A stretch of 64,000 nt of DNA from Plasmodium brasilianum (lineage: Eukaryota; Apicomplexa; Aconoidasida; Haemosporida; Plasmodiidae): positions 342,501-406,500 of the forward strand of contig NC_090118.1 of the NCBI RefSeq assembly GCF_023973825.1. The letters run 5' to 3'. How positions within the stretch are numbered: position 1 is the first letter of the stretch; every line of letters begins with the position of its first letter. Under the pieces are notes generated by a model, which did not search any database, was not told the DNA's origin, and saw only the letters and a list, made by a program, of their open reading frames with translations. Both the position numbers and the translations under genes were made by a program. Positions 1 through 11,913 of this stretch are shown here, piece after piece.

Positions 1-508
1 GCTATATCTGCAGTAAAAGGGGAAGAAAAAATAAAAATATGAAGCTGCTCATTTTATAAAATATCACTATAAAATTATGCATCGATATATGCCCCTTTAT
101 ATTTGCGTTTGTGGGAGCCTGTATATTTTCTCAATTTAATAAAAATAACGTGAGAGTATTGAAGGGACAGGTTGACAGAAAAATAAATTTTGAAAAGACT
201 CCAGGTGTAACCACTGCGAACTGTTATGAACTGACAAAGAAAAAAAAAAAAAAAAATAGGACAAAACAAAATTAAATTAAATTAAATAAAATTAAATTAA
301 ATAAAATGAAATAAAATAAATAAAATGAAATAAAATAAATAAAATGAAGTAATATAAATAAAATGAAGTAATATAAATAAAATGAAGTAAAACAAAATTA
401 AGGTATATAAAATAAAAACTCATGTTTGCGCTTTATTCGTTCCCCTTAATTCCACATTATGCAATCATGGCATAAAAGCCACTCATTTTTGTTCGTGCCT
501 CTTTTAAT
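1..508. other. gene-free AT-rich stretch
   Basis: No supported gene. About 280-400 is an imperfect tandem array of AAATAAAATGAA-type units. This stretch lies downstream of the minus-strand gene that ends at 509, so it probably contains that gene's 3' untranslated region. Confidence 0.6.
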
Positions 509-2044
509 TTAATTTTCATTACCAAACTTATGAGCTGCTGAATTAAACAAAATTTTAAAAGAAACTAACCGCAGAAGACAAATTACTAATGTGTTTGAGT
601 TTTTCAAATAGTAGCTGTCCGATAAATTTAAAAATATTAAAAGAAACCCCAACTCATTCATTAATAAGTCGCTGAAGGGAAAGAAGGGGAAATAAAAAAG
701 ACATAAATTGGGGCACACACATATACACACACGCAAATAGGAAAATATGCATATACATATATACATATACACTCATGTATATATATGTGCTTGTGTGTGT
801 GTATGTTTTCCCCGTCTTGCTTAATTTCTCTCATTAATTTTTTCCTTTTTCAGTTTCTTCTGTACCACTGAAAAATCATAAAATCCCTCATCACAATTTT
901 GAAGCAAATGTGCAAAATAAATAGGACAATAAACAAAATCAAGGAAAGAAATATTCTAAAAAAATCATTCTGTATACGTTTTTGAATTAAAAAATTTAAA
1001 ATTGATAACAATACCCCAACTTTGCAAAATGTCTTCACCTAATTTTAAAATAATTATTGAGCATACACAATGAAGGAGTTGTTTCTAATGTTGTAAAGTT
1101 TCTTTTGTTAGTTTGTCAGTCTGTTTTTTCTTTTTTCTTTTTTCTTTTTTTTTTTTATTATTGACCTTTTTGACTTATTTTTATTTCCTCAGTTTTTCCC
1201 AGCTTTTCTTTTTTCTCCTCTCATCTTACCTTTATCCTCTTCCTTATTACATATTTCCAGAATTTGTACACAAAAAGCACTATATGGTACACTAAAAAAA
1301 AGTCAATATCTTTTAACTTTTTTTTAATCTTCTTCAGATATTTATCTACTGGTAATATTCCACATCTTAATCCAATTAATAATTCAACCTAGAGATTAGG
1401 AAAAAAAATAAGTAAAATAAAAAAAAACAAATCATCATTTTGATTTTCGTCTAACGAGTACCAGAGATATGACTAGTTAAAATGTTTTAAAATATAATGT
1501 AGAATTTTTATTTTATTTTATTTTATTTTTTTATATTATTATTTTTTTTTATATTATTATTTTTTTTTATATTATTATTTTTTTTTACATTTTTATTTTT
1601 TTTTATATTTTTATTTTTTTTTATATTTATATTTTTTTATTTTTTTTTCCTTTTTGCAAAAATAAATATGCGAGGGGTAACACAATGCGGAGTTCTCTAT
1701 AATTATGTAAATATGTGTTAGTCGAATGCCCATACAGTTACAATCGCACATGCTGATATATATATATACGTATTGGTTAATTTTTCAATAATTTTTTCTC
1801 TTCGTAGTACCTGCACTCCTAATGATAGAAAAGATATGAAATACAAAATATTCGAGTACGTTAGGATGTAACGCGACGTTGTTAGATGCAAGTACTTGTC
1901 TAGATTGTTAATAGTTGATATACAAAATATGTAAAATATAAAGCAAGTGATTACACAGCAATTTTGTTTCTTTAATTTAAGTTTGTTATGATTGTTTTCC
2001 TTAATATTATAACTACTACAATTATTATTTTTTATTACATCCAT
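509..2044 (-). CDS. four-exon small membrane protein, unknown function
   Basis: The model reads on the minus strand through exons 2044-1811, 1388-1230, 1038-866 and 671-509, giving 242 residues. The ATG is MDVIKNNN. The introns have donors GTACTA, GTAAGA and GTACAG and acceptors ending CTAG, TTAG and TCAG. The phases agree throughout (0, 0, 2). A Lys/Asn-rich N-terminus is followed by hydrophobic segments near residues 30-46 and 60-78. Exon 2 is basic (contains GLRCGILPVDKYLKK). More hydrophobic segments lie in exon 3 (IFLSLILFIVLFILHICF) and exon 4. I do not recognise the family. The layout of alternating amphipathic and membrane helices is faintly like PEX11-type proteins, but that is only a hint. 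The gene is in tandem with DRE2 on the same strand. Exon structure is inferred; the open, protein-like composition of each piece is seen directly. Confidence 0.6.
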
Positions 2045-2999
2045 TATTTTTATTTAAGCAGCACGTTAAGTCGTCCTCACACGAGAAGAAGCAGATGCGC
2101 ATAAGCATATTACTCACAACAACAAACGTGCCCGCATATGCGTAAAATATACTCCTTATGCTACATACAAATATATACGCACAAATGTGTACACACAAAT
2201 ATATACATACAAATATGTACACACAAATATATACATACAAATATATACGCACAAATATATACATACAAATATATACGCACAAATATATACATACAAATAT
2301 ATACGCACAAATATGTACATACAAATATATACATACAAATAAGGGCACGTGTATGTATGTATGTATGTATGTGTAAATGTATATCCCATTAAGCGTTTGC
2401 ACAATAGTACGAAAGTCGACGCATTTATTTTAATTTATGCAACTGCATCTCCCCCTTATATTTAGCTTCACGTTATATTTTGTTTTGATTCATTCGTTAG
2501 ATTTAACATTTTTCCTTCTAATAGAACAACTTATACTGTTCATTATTTTTATATGTACACAAAGTAAGTATAATAAGCTTGTTCGTTAAGGAAGCTTTTT
2601 TATTTTATTTTTATTTATTTTTTTTTTCAGCAGTAAACTTTTTTTTTTTTAATTTTCATTAACCCAAATAAGTCTATTAAAAAATTAGAAAACTTCCTTA
2701 TAAAAGTCGTGTTTTACACTAAGGCAAATATATAACTTTATTCATTTTGTATCAAAAAAAAAAAAAAAAAAAAAAGGAAAACAGTGCGAGGAAGTGAACT
2801 AAAATAGATTTTTTAATTTTCAGCGCAGGCACAAAAATATGCTTACATACACGAATACATATATATTTTATAATAACATTAAGAGAAAAAGGAAACAATT
2901 CTTTGCAGGCATGAAAATACGAATTAAGTAGTCTCATGAAGCATAATATTTTCCAAAAATAATAAAAACGAATACACCACTAAAGAATATTGGGTGTTT

Positions 3000-3030
<31 letters not shown>

Positions 3031-3222
3031 TTAAAGGCTTTAAAAATTTTAAAAGTATAAGACGTGTGAAACGTGTGAGAAATATACGAAGCAAAATGCA
3101 GTTATAACCACTGGAATGATATAGTATTATAGTGTTTAATTAAAAGGAAAAAGGGAACTAAAATTTTTGTTCCATAAATTAAAAAATAAAAATCAAACAT
3201 TGGTCTCTATGCAAAAGGGAAT

Positions 3223-3255
<33 letters not shown>

Positions 3256-3482
3256 TTCTTTTAATATATATTACTTTATTAAATTTCATTATATCTTATT
3301 TTATTTTAATTTATTTATTTCCCATAAAATAGGGGTACAAAAAAATTATTCCAACAAGTCGTTCATAAAAAAAAAAAATTTACATATTCATTTAAAAAAA
3401 ATAAGAGACTAATTTTATAAGCATTTTTTTTCATATAGGTAAGAATAATTTATTATTTGAACAGATGGCCCCAATTGTTAAA
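2045..3482. other. intergenic spacer with 14-bp minisatellite
   Basis: This lies between two minus-strand genes, so it should hold the DRE2 3' region and the promoter of the membrane-protein gene. About 2160-2345 is a tandem array of a 14-bp unit, ACAAATATATAC followed by AT, GC or AC, roughly 13 copies. Poly(A) or poly(T) runs occur near 2755, 3003 and 3227. No supported gene. Confidence 0.6.
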
Positions 3483-3516
3483 TCAGTTAGATTCATTCTG
3501 ACGGTAAAAAATAAAA

Positions 3517-3550
<34 letters not shown>

Positions 3551-5346
3551 TAGAAAATAAAGGGATATACAATGAGAAAAACGAACAGATAACAAATGTA
3601 ACGTCAAGCAGTAAATTGTACATTTAAAAATAAATACACAATGGAAATTATAAAATATAAAATGCAAAATGCAAAATGCAAGATGCAAGAAACAAGAAAC
3701 AAGATGAAAAACCGTTTTACAGGTATGCGTGAAAAATAATTTATTTTACTTATTTTCAAAAGTTCACTATAACTTACATTCAAATTAAGCTTTACATTTT
3801 CGCCCGGTTGAAATGCTGGTAAACCTGGAAATTTCAAAGGGAAAAAAAAAAAAAATTGAAATAAAACAAAGTAAAATAGAACGATATGAAACAAAATGGA
3901 ATAAAATAAAATATAATAAAACGAAACGAAAGCACAGTATATGACATAAAGACAAATGCATGAGCTATATAACAGATGCAAATTAACAACACATGAACAT
4001 GCGCACATATGTACATAAGTGTTTGGGCTTGCAGGTCAACAATAAACATGTTAAGGCGAAAGAGCACTTAAAAAATATAAAGAGAAAAAGCTTCAAAAAA
4101 AGGCAAAAGAATGAAAACAAACCTTTGTAAGGGCAGGATGCACATCTGAAGGCATCTCCCAGATAGCACTAAAGAAGGAAGAGTGGGGAAGAAAAAAAAA
4201 AAAAAAAGAAATCAAATAACAAATTAGGTAAACTGAACATTCGCTTGTCCTTTGTTGTATGTACATTATACACACACATGCATACACATATACCAACATT
4301 AATTCATGGACATACACAGAAACATACGAGCGGATACACAACAACACACTCAATCCACATATGCAGTCGTATATATATATATATATACATGCATGAATGC
4401 ATTACATTTCCGCAAGAAGAAACTACATTTTCAGTGATATATTCGACATTTTCACCAATAATAATTTTCTCCTGATTTATTGCATTTTTCTTTTTCCCAC
4501 AAGTACAATTATCACAAACTCGATTTACAACTTTCTTTTTGTCATCCTCATCTTCATATGCTTCCCCTTCTCCTGAACTTAAATCATTTTCGTCTTTATT
4601 CGATAAAAAGTCCGGTTTCTCAGCCGTTACCTTGAGAAAAAAAAAAAAAAAAAAGTGATACGGTGATAGACATATAAGATGAACGAGAGAAAGAAGTGTA
4701 ATTAAGGGTATAATCATTAAAGAAGATATAAAAACAAATTCAATCAAAACTACTTGTACGTACTAAATGTTTTCATATATTTAGCATGCGGAACTAAATT
4801 TCGATGCAACAATTCCAGCATTTATTTATTCACGTATTATGTTATGTGCATTATATATATTATGTTCTGTACACTTACATTTATAATGACCCCCTTCTCA
4901 GCAAAAGTAGTTTCGTTTGAAATATTGACGAAGCCATTATATAAGCACTCTTTCTTCAATTTTTTTAAAATTTCTATATTGTCTTTATTACCGCTCTTAC
5001 TGTTGCTGTTATTACTTCTGTTCCTGTTACGCTTCTCTGGCGATTCGTGCTCAGCACTCTCATCATGCGTATCACTGTTGTTATTTATATATATGATCAG
5101 CTTCAATATCCCATTTTTATTTAAACATTTTTGCACTTTAAGTAAAATACTGTCTTCCAATTCCCACAAAAAAGAGTAGTCCTTATAAGTATACAGTAAT
5201 ATATTGTTATATTTCTTATATATTTTTTTTTTTTTAAAATTGAACACACTAATTGTTGGTACAAGCATTTCGTAGTACTTTTTCCTGAGCAACTCACAAG
5301 GCCCATCGTCATTTAAAATTATTAAGGTTTCTTCAAAATTCATCAT
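3483..5346 (-). CDS. DRE2: Fe-S cluster assembly protein DRE2 (anamorsin/CIAPIN1)
   Basis: DRE2 is an Fe-S protein of the early cytosolic Fe-S assembly pathway; in other eukaryotes it receives electrons from the diflavin reductase TAH18/NDOR1. Minus-strand exons are 5346-4879, 4630-4406, 4168-4123, 3824-3778 and 3497-3483, giving 266 residues, near the family norm. Exons 1 and 2 encode a poorly conserved N-terminal region and an acidic linker. The C-terminal CIAPIN1 motifs are plain: a first cluster site RVCDNCTCGKKK, then twin CX2C motifs in SSCGN/CYLGDAFRCASCPYK spanning the exon 2/3 junction, then GLPAFQPGENVKL. All phases agree. The last exon is only 15 nt (NESN and stop) and is the weakest part of the model; exon 4 alone has no stop near its end. 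The start is the first of two adjacent ATGs. Confidence 0.9.
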
Positions 5347-7015
5347 TTTAAAAAAAAAAAAAAAATAATATAATATATGTTTGTGCCCCTTTTATAAATA
5401 TAAACTAATACGTACGAAATGTTCACACGATACACTTTTTTTATTCTTTCACATTTTAGCTCCCCCTAGTTGAACAAAAGTATCACTTCATTTTTTTTAC
5501 TTTATCTTCTTATTTCGTTATATTTTTATTTTTTATGGGGAATACTATTTAAAAATAATTATGCTTTACTTCGCATCCTTTTTATTTTATTTATTTAATA
5601 AATTATTTAAAGATCTATATATCTATTTTTTTAATTAATTGTTTATCTATTTGTTTAATTGTTTATCTATTGGTTTAATTAATTATCTATTAGTTTAACT
5701 ATTTATCTATTTGTTTAATTGTTTATCTATTTGCTTAATTGTTTATCAATTTGCTTAATTGTTTATCTATTTGTTTAATTGTTTATCTATTTGTTTAATT
5801 ATTTATCTATTTGTTTAATTATTTATCTATTTATTTTATTTTAATTCATTTTTTTTTTTTTTTTTTGGCAATTTTGATTAACTGTCAATGCAATTTTGTT
5901 ATACTTATGTCTTCAAAAGTCGAGGAAATTAAATGACGCTATTTTCAATATTTCGGAAAAAAGAAAAAAGAAAAAAAAAAGAGATCAAAGGCGAACAAAA
6001 AGGGGCTTGCTGTTTATTCAAAAATTAAAATGTATTAAATTATATCAAATTATATCAAATTGTATCAAATTGTATCAATTTGTATTAAATTGTGTTAAGT
6101 TGTATTAAACTGAACTAAATTAAACTGAATTAAATTAAACTGAATTAAATTAAACTGAATTAAATTAAATTAAATTATATTTTTCTCATCTTTTCTTTTT
6201 TTTATAAAAAAGGGTACAAAAGAAAAACATATTTGTTTCTTCCTTTTTTCTTCCATTTTTGCTGATGCCATGTGCCGTCAGATATAATGAGCTACGACAA
6301 ATTTGATACGCATATATATATATCAGCCCCTTTTCCCTTACTATGCTTTTGTTTTCTTCGAACTGTGTAATAATGCCAATAAAACAAAAAAAAAAAAAAG
6401 AAAAAAAAAGTTGCACAAAAAACACGAAAAAGTATCCAAGCAACTCGTAAAAGCTGCCAAAAAAATTGCCAAAAAACTGGCGAAAAGTGCCTGAACAAAA
6501 ATGCAGCTTAAATTGGGGGACAGGCTTTCAAACGTCAAACACAAACTTGAAGTACGAAAAGGTACTTAACAACAAAAAAAAAAAGGAAAAAAATTATGCA
6601 TAAAAATACGAAACAAATACAAAACAAATACGAAACAAATGCGAAACAAATGCGAAACAAATGCGAAACAAAAGCGAAACAAATGCGAAACAAAAGCGAA
6701 ACAAATGCGAAACAAAAGCGAAACAAATGCGAAACAAAAGCGAAACAAATGCGAAACAAAAGCGAAAAAAATTCTTGTAAGCCTTTACAAAATGGGGAAA
6801 ATAATGCAAAGATATAGGTATCTTTTAATATTATAATTTTAAAAAAAATATATTTACGCAAAATTTGCGTGAAACTTATGTGAAACTTGAGTGCAATACA
6901 CACCAAATCTTCGCCAGATTTACACGAATTATAGGAGAAAAATTAAATGTGCAGGTATAAAATTTTTTATTTTTAAAAAAAATATGAACATTTAGGGTTT
7001 TTCCAACTAACTCCG
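5347..7015. other. intergenic spacer, repeats and basic micro-ORF
   Basis: This lies between the DRE2 start and the stop of the next minus-strand gene. About 5637-5838 is a 20-bp tandem array (TTAATTGTTTATCTATTTGT). About 6020-6180 is a 10-bp array around TTGTATCAAA. About 6600-6770 is an 11-bp array of GCGAAACAAA plus A or T. A plus-strand micro-ORF near 6374-6494 encodes a Lys-rich tail ending in KQLVKAAKKIAKKLAKSA. I could not join it to other exons, so it is not called a gene. Confidence 0.5.
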
Positions 7016-8727
7016 CTATTTAAAATTGTAATATTTTTTTAAAAGTTCAATATCAAAATCTTCACCATCTTCAAACGATTCATAATAAGTCTCGTCTTCA
7101 TCCATTTTTTCTTGTTCATCGTTACTTAAATCAATTTTACTGATATATGAAAAACGTTCGCACTGTTCTTCCTGCCCTTTTGTTTTCCCATCTCGTGCAT
7201 CGTCCTCTGCTGTAATAACATCACTCATGACGCTTTTTCCAAATAACAGTTGACTATCACTAGTGCAGTTATGCAATTCGTTATTTAAACAGTGAGTTCC
7301 ATTGAGCAAATTATTTGCAGCACAGTGTTCTTCATACGAATTAACTACGCTTCTGCCCTTTTGTGGTATTAAAAAGGTCGTAACCTCCGCTTCAACACCC
7401 TTAATGCCTTTTTCCATGCACTCCTTATATTCATCAAATTCATCATATTTTTTAAATTCATCAAATTCATCATATTTTTTAAATTCATCAAATTCATCAT
7501 ATTTTTTAAATTCATCAAATTCATCATATTTTTTAAATTCATTATATTCATCAAATTTATTATTTTCATTATTATCATTATTTTCAATTAACATGTGCTC
7601 GTAGGGGTTTTCACTGTCTAACGACATGGTACCAATCATACTTATTAACGTATTTTCATATTCTTTTTTCAGCATATATTTCAAATCTTCTTTTGTCAAT
7701 TTTAAAACCTCATTAGGTGGTAATAAACTTAACTTTTCTTTTAATTTTCGTTTTCTTTCTCTATTTAATTTTATGGAAATTTCCCATATAAATCGACCAA
7801 TGTTCATCCATAAACTTTTCGTTGGTTCACAGAATATCATTTCTAACTCTAAAAAGGAGTTTAACATACGTTCGTTTATTCGGACAATAACTGGATGCAT
7901 GTAGCTCCTCTTCATTTCTTCAACGACTAAGTAGGCCTATATGGAGGGGGACAGGGGGAAAATGTAATGAAAAGGATGGTGATGTACGAAGATGAATCAG
8001 ATGCAACATAATACGATAACGTGAAAATGGTATAACCAAACGTAATAGAATAAAATATAATAAAACATAATAAAACATAATAAAATATAATAAAATATAA
8101 TAAAATATAATAAAACATAATAAAACATAATAAAATATAATAAAACATATTAAAACAAAATAATATAAAAGGAAAAAAATAAAGGGCATACAGCAAATAC
8201 GTCTAGTACAATATAACACAGCTGTGATGTGGAAGCTGTGTAAACAAAAGGAACAAAAGGGGATGGGGGGAGGAGAGACGAGGACATTCGAAAACGAGAA
8301 TGTCCAAAATGCTCTCTCCTTACTGTATCATTTACTTCTTTAAACGTTAGAATAATATAATAATATTTCATATGCTTACATTTTCATTTTTCTTCCTGTG
8401 ATTTAATATATACGAGAGTACAAGTATAGAATAAATAACTTCATCATATTTATATCCTTCGTTCAAATATTGCTGAACAATATTCTCAAATAAGGTAAAG
8501 TTGTATTCACACAATGAATTCCATAATTTAAAATAATATATTCTTTTTATTACATTCTCATTTTTTCCATTCTTTAATTTATTGTTTAAAAAGACTTTTT
8601 TATTTTCATACTGATTGAACACATAGTCCTTTTTTAAAATTAAGGAATCCTCATTTACTCGGGGAGCGCTATACACATGTTTCGTGAAGTAAATCGACGG
8701 GTATATCTTTAAATGCCTTTTTATCAT
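7016..8727 (-). CDS. conserved hypothetical, possible PPR-like helical protein
   Basis: Exons 8727-8380, 8221-8192 and 7936-7016 read on the minus strand to 432 residues with all junctions in phase 0 (donors GTAAGC and GTATGC, acceptors ACAG and ATAG). The middle exon is only 30 nt (LCYIVLDVFA). The N-terminus (MIKRHLKIYPSIYFTKH) is basic and could be a mitochondrial presequence. Residues around 90-150 (IVQQYLNEGYKYDEVIYSIL to VVEEMKRSYMHP) have the look of paired helices ending in an M-K-x-x-x-x-x-P turn, as in pentatricopeptide repeats; this is inference. Near residues 235-280 there are about four tandem copies of EFKKYDEFD, encoded by a 27-bp repeat. The C-terminus is acidic. The gene is divergent from NT2. 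Function not recognised; an organellar RNA-binding or mitoribosomal role is only a guess. Confidence 0.75.
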
Positions 8728-10104
8728 TTTATAAAAAAAAAGGAAAAAAAAAAAAAAATTATTATCCGTAAGATGTTTGTAAGCTCTGCTCCATAATGAC
8801 CCGGGCGCGCGTAAATTAAAATGTGAACGAGTACATATGATTACGTATATATGGCTACGTACTTACGATTGTGTACATATGGTTACGTACTTACGATTGT
8901 GTACATATGGTTACGTACTTACGATTGCGTATATATGGCTACGTACTTACGATTGTGTACATATGGTTACGTACTTACGATTGCGTACATATGGTTACGT
9001 ACTTACGATTGCGTACATATGGTTACGTACTTACGATTGCGTACATATGCCCATGTACATGTATTTACGTATGACTACTGGGCTGAATGGCTCCGCCAAA
9101 GAAATCAAAATTTGCTACAAAAATAGCCGCTGTGTAATGTTTCAAAAATATAATGAGCTCTCTAACCAATTTAAACAAGTATATATTTTTAATCCTTGTT
9201 ATAATAATATAGTATATAGTTGAATGTTCCCTCATATATTTTTTTTTTTATTTCTTTTTCTTTTTTTTTTTTTTAAAAAAATAATTTATCTCCTTCAAAA
9301 TGAAGATGACCTAAAAAATAAGATAACCTTTATTCAACATATTTGAAATTACATCCAATTTGGGGGTATCCCATTTAAGCATGCAAAAAATTTGCTGTCA
9401 TGATAAAAGAAAGGCACGATACATAGTCATATATATATACATATATGTATACATATATATATGTATACATATATATATATGTATGTACGTTTGTATACGC
9501 GTATGCATGTATTTATGTATATGTACTTACATGTATGTCGCTACTGTTAAGTTTAAGCATGCACTTCCTGCATGCTTAACATTATATAATATTGTATATA
9601 TGTTCACTAACATATTAATCAAAATTAAATCCTTTTTCGCAAAATAATCCTCATCTCATATAAATTCAATAATAAAGCAGTTTTTTATAAATAGAAAAAA
9701 AAAAAAAAAAAGAAGAAAACATAAGAAAAAGATAAAAAAAGTATAATAAAAAGATAAGAGATACGAAAAAGATAAAAAAAAATATAATAAAAAGATAAGA
9801 AGAGATACGAAAAAGATAAAAAAAAATATAATAAAAAGATAAGAAGAGATACGAAAAAGATGAAGAAAGGATACAAGGAAGCAAATTAAAACGTAACAGA
9901 AGATACGAAAAAGGAATGTGTTAAAATGTGGTCATAAAATTCGACTTCAAATAAACGTTCACACGTATTCAAATAATTCCACAGAAAAAGGGAACATTAA
10001 AAGGGGAAGGCAGTTATTATAAGCGAATCGAAAAGGCATACAAATTCGTGTATATATACGTGTATATACCAGCGTATGAGCACGCGTTTGCTGCTATTCC
10101 AAAT
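8728..10104. other. divergent promoter region between hypothetical gene and NT2
   Basis: Two divergent genes share this 1.4-kb spacer. It holds the 28-bp array listed separately and a dinucleotide-rich stretch near 9430-9540. About 9700-9870 is an array built on AGATAAGAAGAGATACGAAA. No supported gene. Confidence 0.6.
8841..9050 (+). repeat. 28-bp tandem repeat, about 7 copies
   Basis: Units of 28 bp built on TACGTACTTACGATTG, GYGTAYATATGG and TTACG are repeated head to tail about seven times with a few transitions between copies. Every unit carries the palindrome TACGTA, and most carry CATATG. The array sits about 115 bp upstream of the minus-strand gene start at 8727. Confidence 0.85.
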
Positions 10105-11913
10105 ATGGGCACGTCAAAAAACGAGGCAACTCCTACTGGGGAAAGTGAAAGACACAAAGAGGGAGGGATATCAGTTGAGATTGTAGATAACAAAGGAACA
10201 AATGAAAAGCTTGCTAAGATAAATGAATGTAGTAGTACTAGTTGCAGTAGTAGCAGTAGCAGTATAATCATTTTTGCAAATATAACAATATGCTTGATGG
10301 GAATGTCTTCTGTTCTTTTATATAATTGTGTGCTAAATACAACTCCACATATACATGCATTATTAAATAAGGATATAATTGTTTCTTCAACTTTTTTTCT
10401 ATACTTTAGCGTATTAGTATTTGTATCGTTAATTAGTTCCTTGTTTATAGATGTAAAAACAAGAACTTATGATATATGCTTTGTTTTGTCGTTTATTCTA
10501 CAGCTTGCTTATCCCTTTGTGGTAAAATTTTATTATGACAAAACTTTATTTTTTTACATTCTTATTGGTTTCATTGGAGCTACTTGTTCTATGATGAAAA
10601 CTATGATTTTCTCAATTGCTTCTATAGTTCTAAATAGTTCAAAAGTTATATGTTTATCATATGGATTAACTGGTATATACTCACTTCTAATTACATCAAC
10701 CTTTTTTTATTTTATTTTTAAAATTAATAAGGATATAAATAAGCTGATGTTTTCTATATTTGTTACCTGTATAATTAATTGCATCTTCATACTAATCTCC
10801 TTCATATGCTACACAATAATGAAACAGACACACTATTTTAAAAAAAAATTCAAAATATACGAAGACGAAAGAGAAGAGAAAAGAAGAACAAGTGGCTCTT
10901 TTTATAATGAAAGGGTATCAGAAAACAAAACCACAAATGTTGAAGAAGAACAAATGGTAGATGCATCCTATTCTTTAAATATTGGAAATAACATGCAAGA
11001 AGAAGGTCAAGCGGGGGGTAACACAATCGTTCCTAGCTCCTTAGGGGAAAGAAGCGGAAAAATAGGAAAAATGGGGAAAAATGGCAAACTGGACGGAAGT
11101 GAAAATGTAGAGGTAGACCGAAGGAAGGACCTATTGGAAGATTCGCCTTACAGCAATAACAATTGCATCGATCGTGGATCCTCCAAAGTGAAGGAGGAAC
11201 AGTTCACATTACACCAACAGGGAAAATTCAAAGATGCAGCGATAAAAAGTATGGAGAAGGAGAAGGAGAAGGGTAAAATGATATCACCGTTCGAAGTAGC
11301 GTGCACACAGAAAAACTATTTTTTATGTAAATTTTTTCCATTTAACATGAGTCGAGAAAACATTATGAAGCAAGCAAGAATTAAAGCATTTTTATATAAA
11401 AAATCCTTAATTTTTTTATTCTGCACTTTCTATAATATATTTTTAAAAATTGCAGTTTTTCCAGTTGTATGCCCAGAAATGTGGACCAAAAATGTAGATG
11501 AACGATACATATTAATTGGAATGGTTCAAATAGCTGATTGTGTTAGTAGAATTTTCCCAACATTTTCAGAAACCATCCCGATTTTTAAATTTACACTTTT
11601 ACCACAAAAAAAAGTATTGTTATATTCTCTTTTAAGAACCATCTTGTCTATATTATGCTTAATTATACCAATAGCAAATATTGCCTTACTCCAGAATTTC
11701 GTTTTTAAATGTTTACTAATTTTTTCAAATATCTATTTAAATGGTTGGTTTGTTACCTTATCCTTTATTAACATTTCGGATGTTCTAAAACCGTATAACT
11801 CTATGAGTAACGTTGCTATTGTTAGCAGTTTTGGATCTACATTACTCCGAGTGGGCTTACTAACAGGCTACGCCACTTCCACCATTTATAAATATGTTGT
11901 TACAAGGCTTTAA
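10105..11913 (+). CDS. NT2: equilibrative nucleoside transporter 2
   Basis: A single-exon ORF of 602 residues starts at ATG 10105 (MGTSKNEATPTG); upstream in-frame sequence lacks an ATG. After a hydrophilic Ser-rich N-terminus, hydrophobic segments begin near residue 53 (IIFANITICLMGMSSVLL) and run to about 240. A long charged loop follows (about 245-430), then five more hydrophobic segments to the C-terminus. This 6+5 layout with a large cytosolic loop is the equilibrative nucleoside transporter plan, and the sequence and position match Plasmodium NT2. Family knowledge: ENTs move nucleosides and nucleobases down gradients, and parasites depend on purine salvage. NT2 is reported as an internal-membrane (ER) transporter rather than the main plasma-membrane importer NT1. 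The loop is low-complexity and probably fast-evolving. It is followed in tandem by the Obg gene. Confidence 0.88.
   Translation: MGTSKNEATPTGESERHKEGGISVEIVDNKGTNEKLAKINECSSTSCSSSSSSIIIFANITICLMGMSSVLLYNCVLNTTPHIHALLNKDIIVSSTFFLYFSVLVFVSLISSLFIDVKTRTYDICFVLSFILQLAYPFVVKFYYDKTLFFYILIGFIGATCSMMKTMIFSIASIVLNSSKVICLSYGLTGIYSLLITSTFFYFIFKINKDINKLMFSIFVTCIINCIFILISFICYTIMKQTHYFKKKFKIYEDEREEKRRTSGSFYNERVSENKTTNVEEEQMVDASYSLNIGNNMQEEGQAGGNTIVPSSLGERSGKIGKMGKNGKLDGSENVEVDRRKDLLEDSPYSNNNCIDRGSSKVKEEQFTLHQQGKFKDAAIKSMEKEKEKGKMISPFEVACTQKNYFLCKFFPFNMSRENIMKQARIKAFLYKKSLIFLFCTFYNIFLKIAVFPVVCPEMWTKNVDERYILIGMVQIADCVSRIFPTFSETIPIFKFTLLPQKKVLLYSLLRTILSILCLIIPIANIALLQNFVFKCLLIFSNIYLNGWFVTLSFINISDVLKPYNSMSNVAIVSSFGSTLLRVGLLTGYATSTIYKYVVTRL

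Noticed and set aside
8334..8347. A 14-nt micro-exon between exons 1 and 2 of the PPR-like gene
   Set aside because: It is bounded by AG and GT, but neither phase fits exon 1; skipping it gives a clean phase-0 join.
9700..9880. Regular direct repeats considered as a CRISPR array
   Set aside because: The repeats here, and in all other arrays in the window, are contiguous or imperfect without unique spacers, and the genome is eukaryotic.
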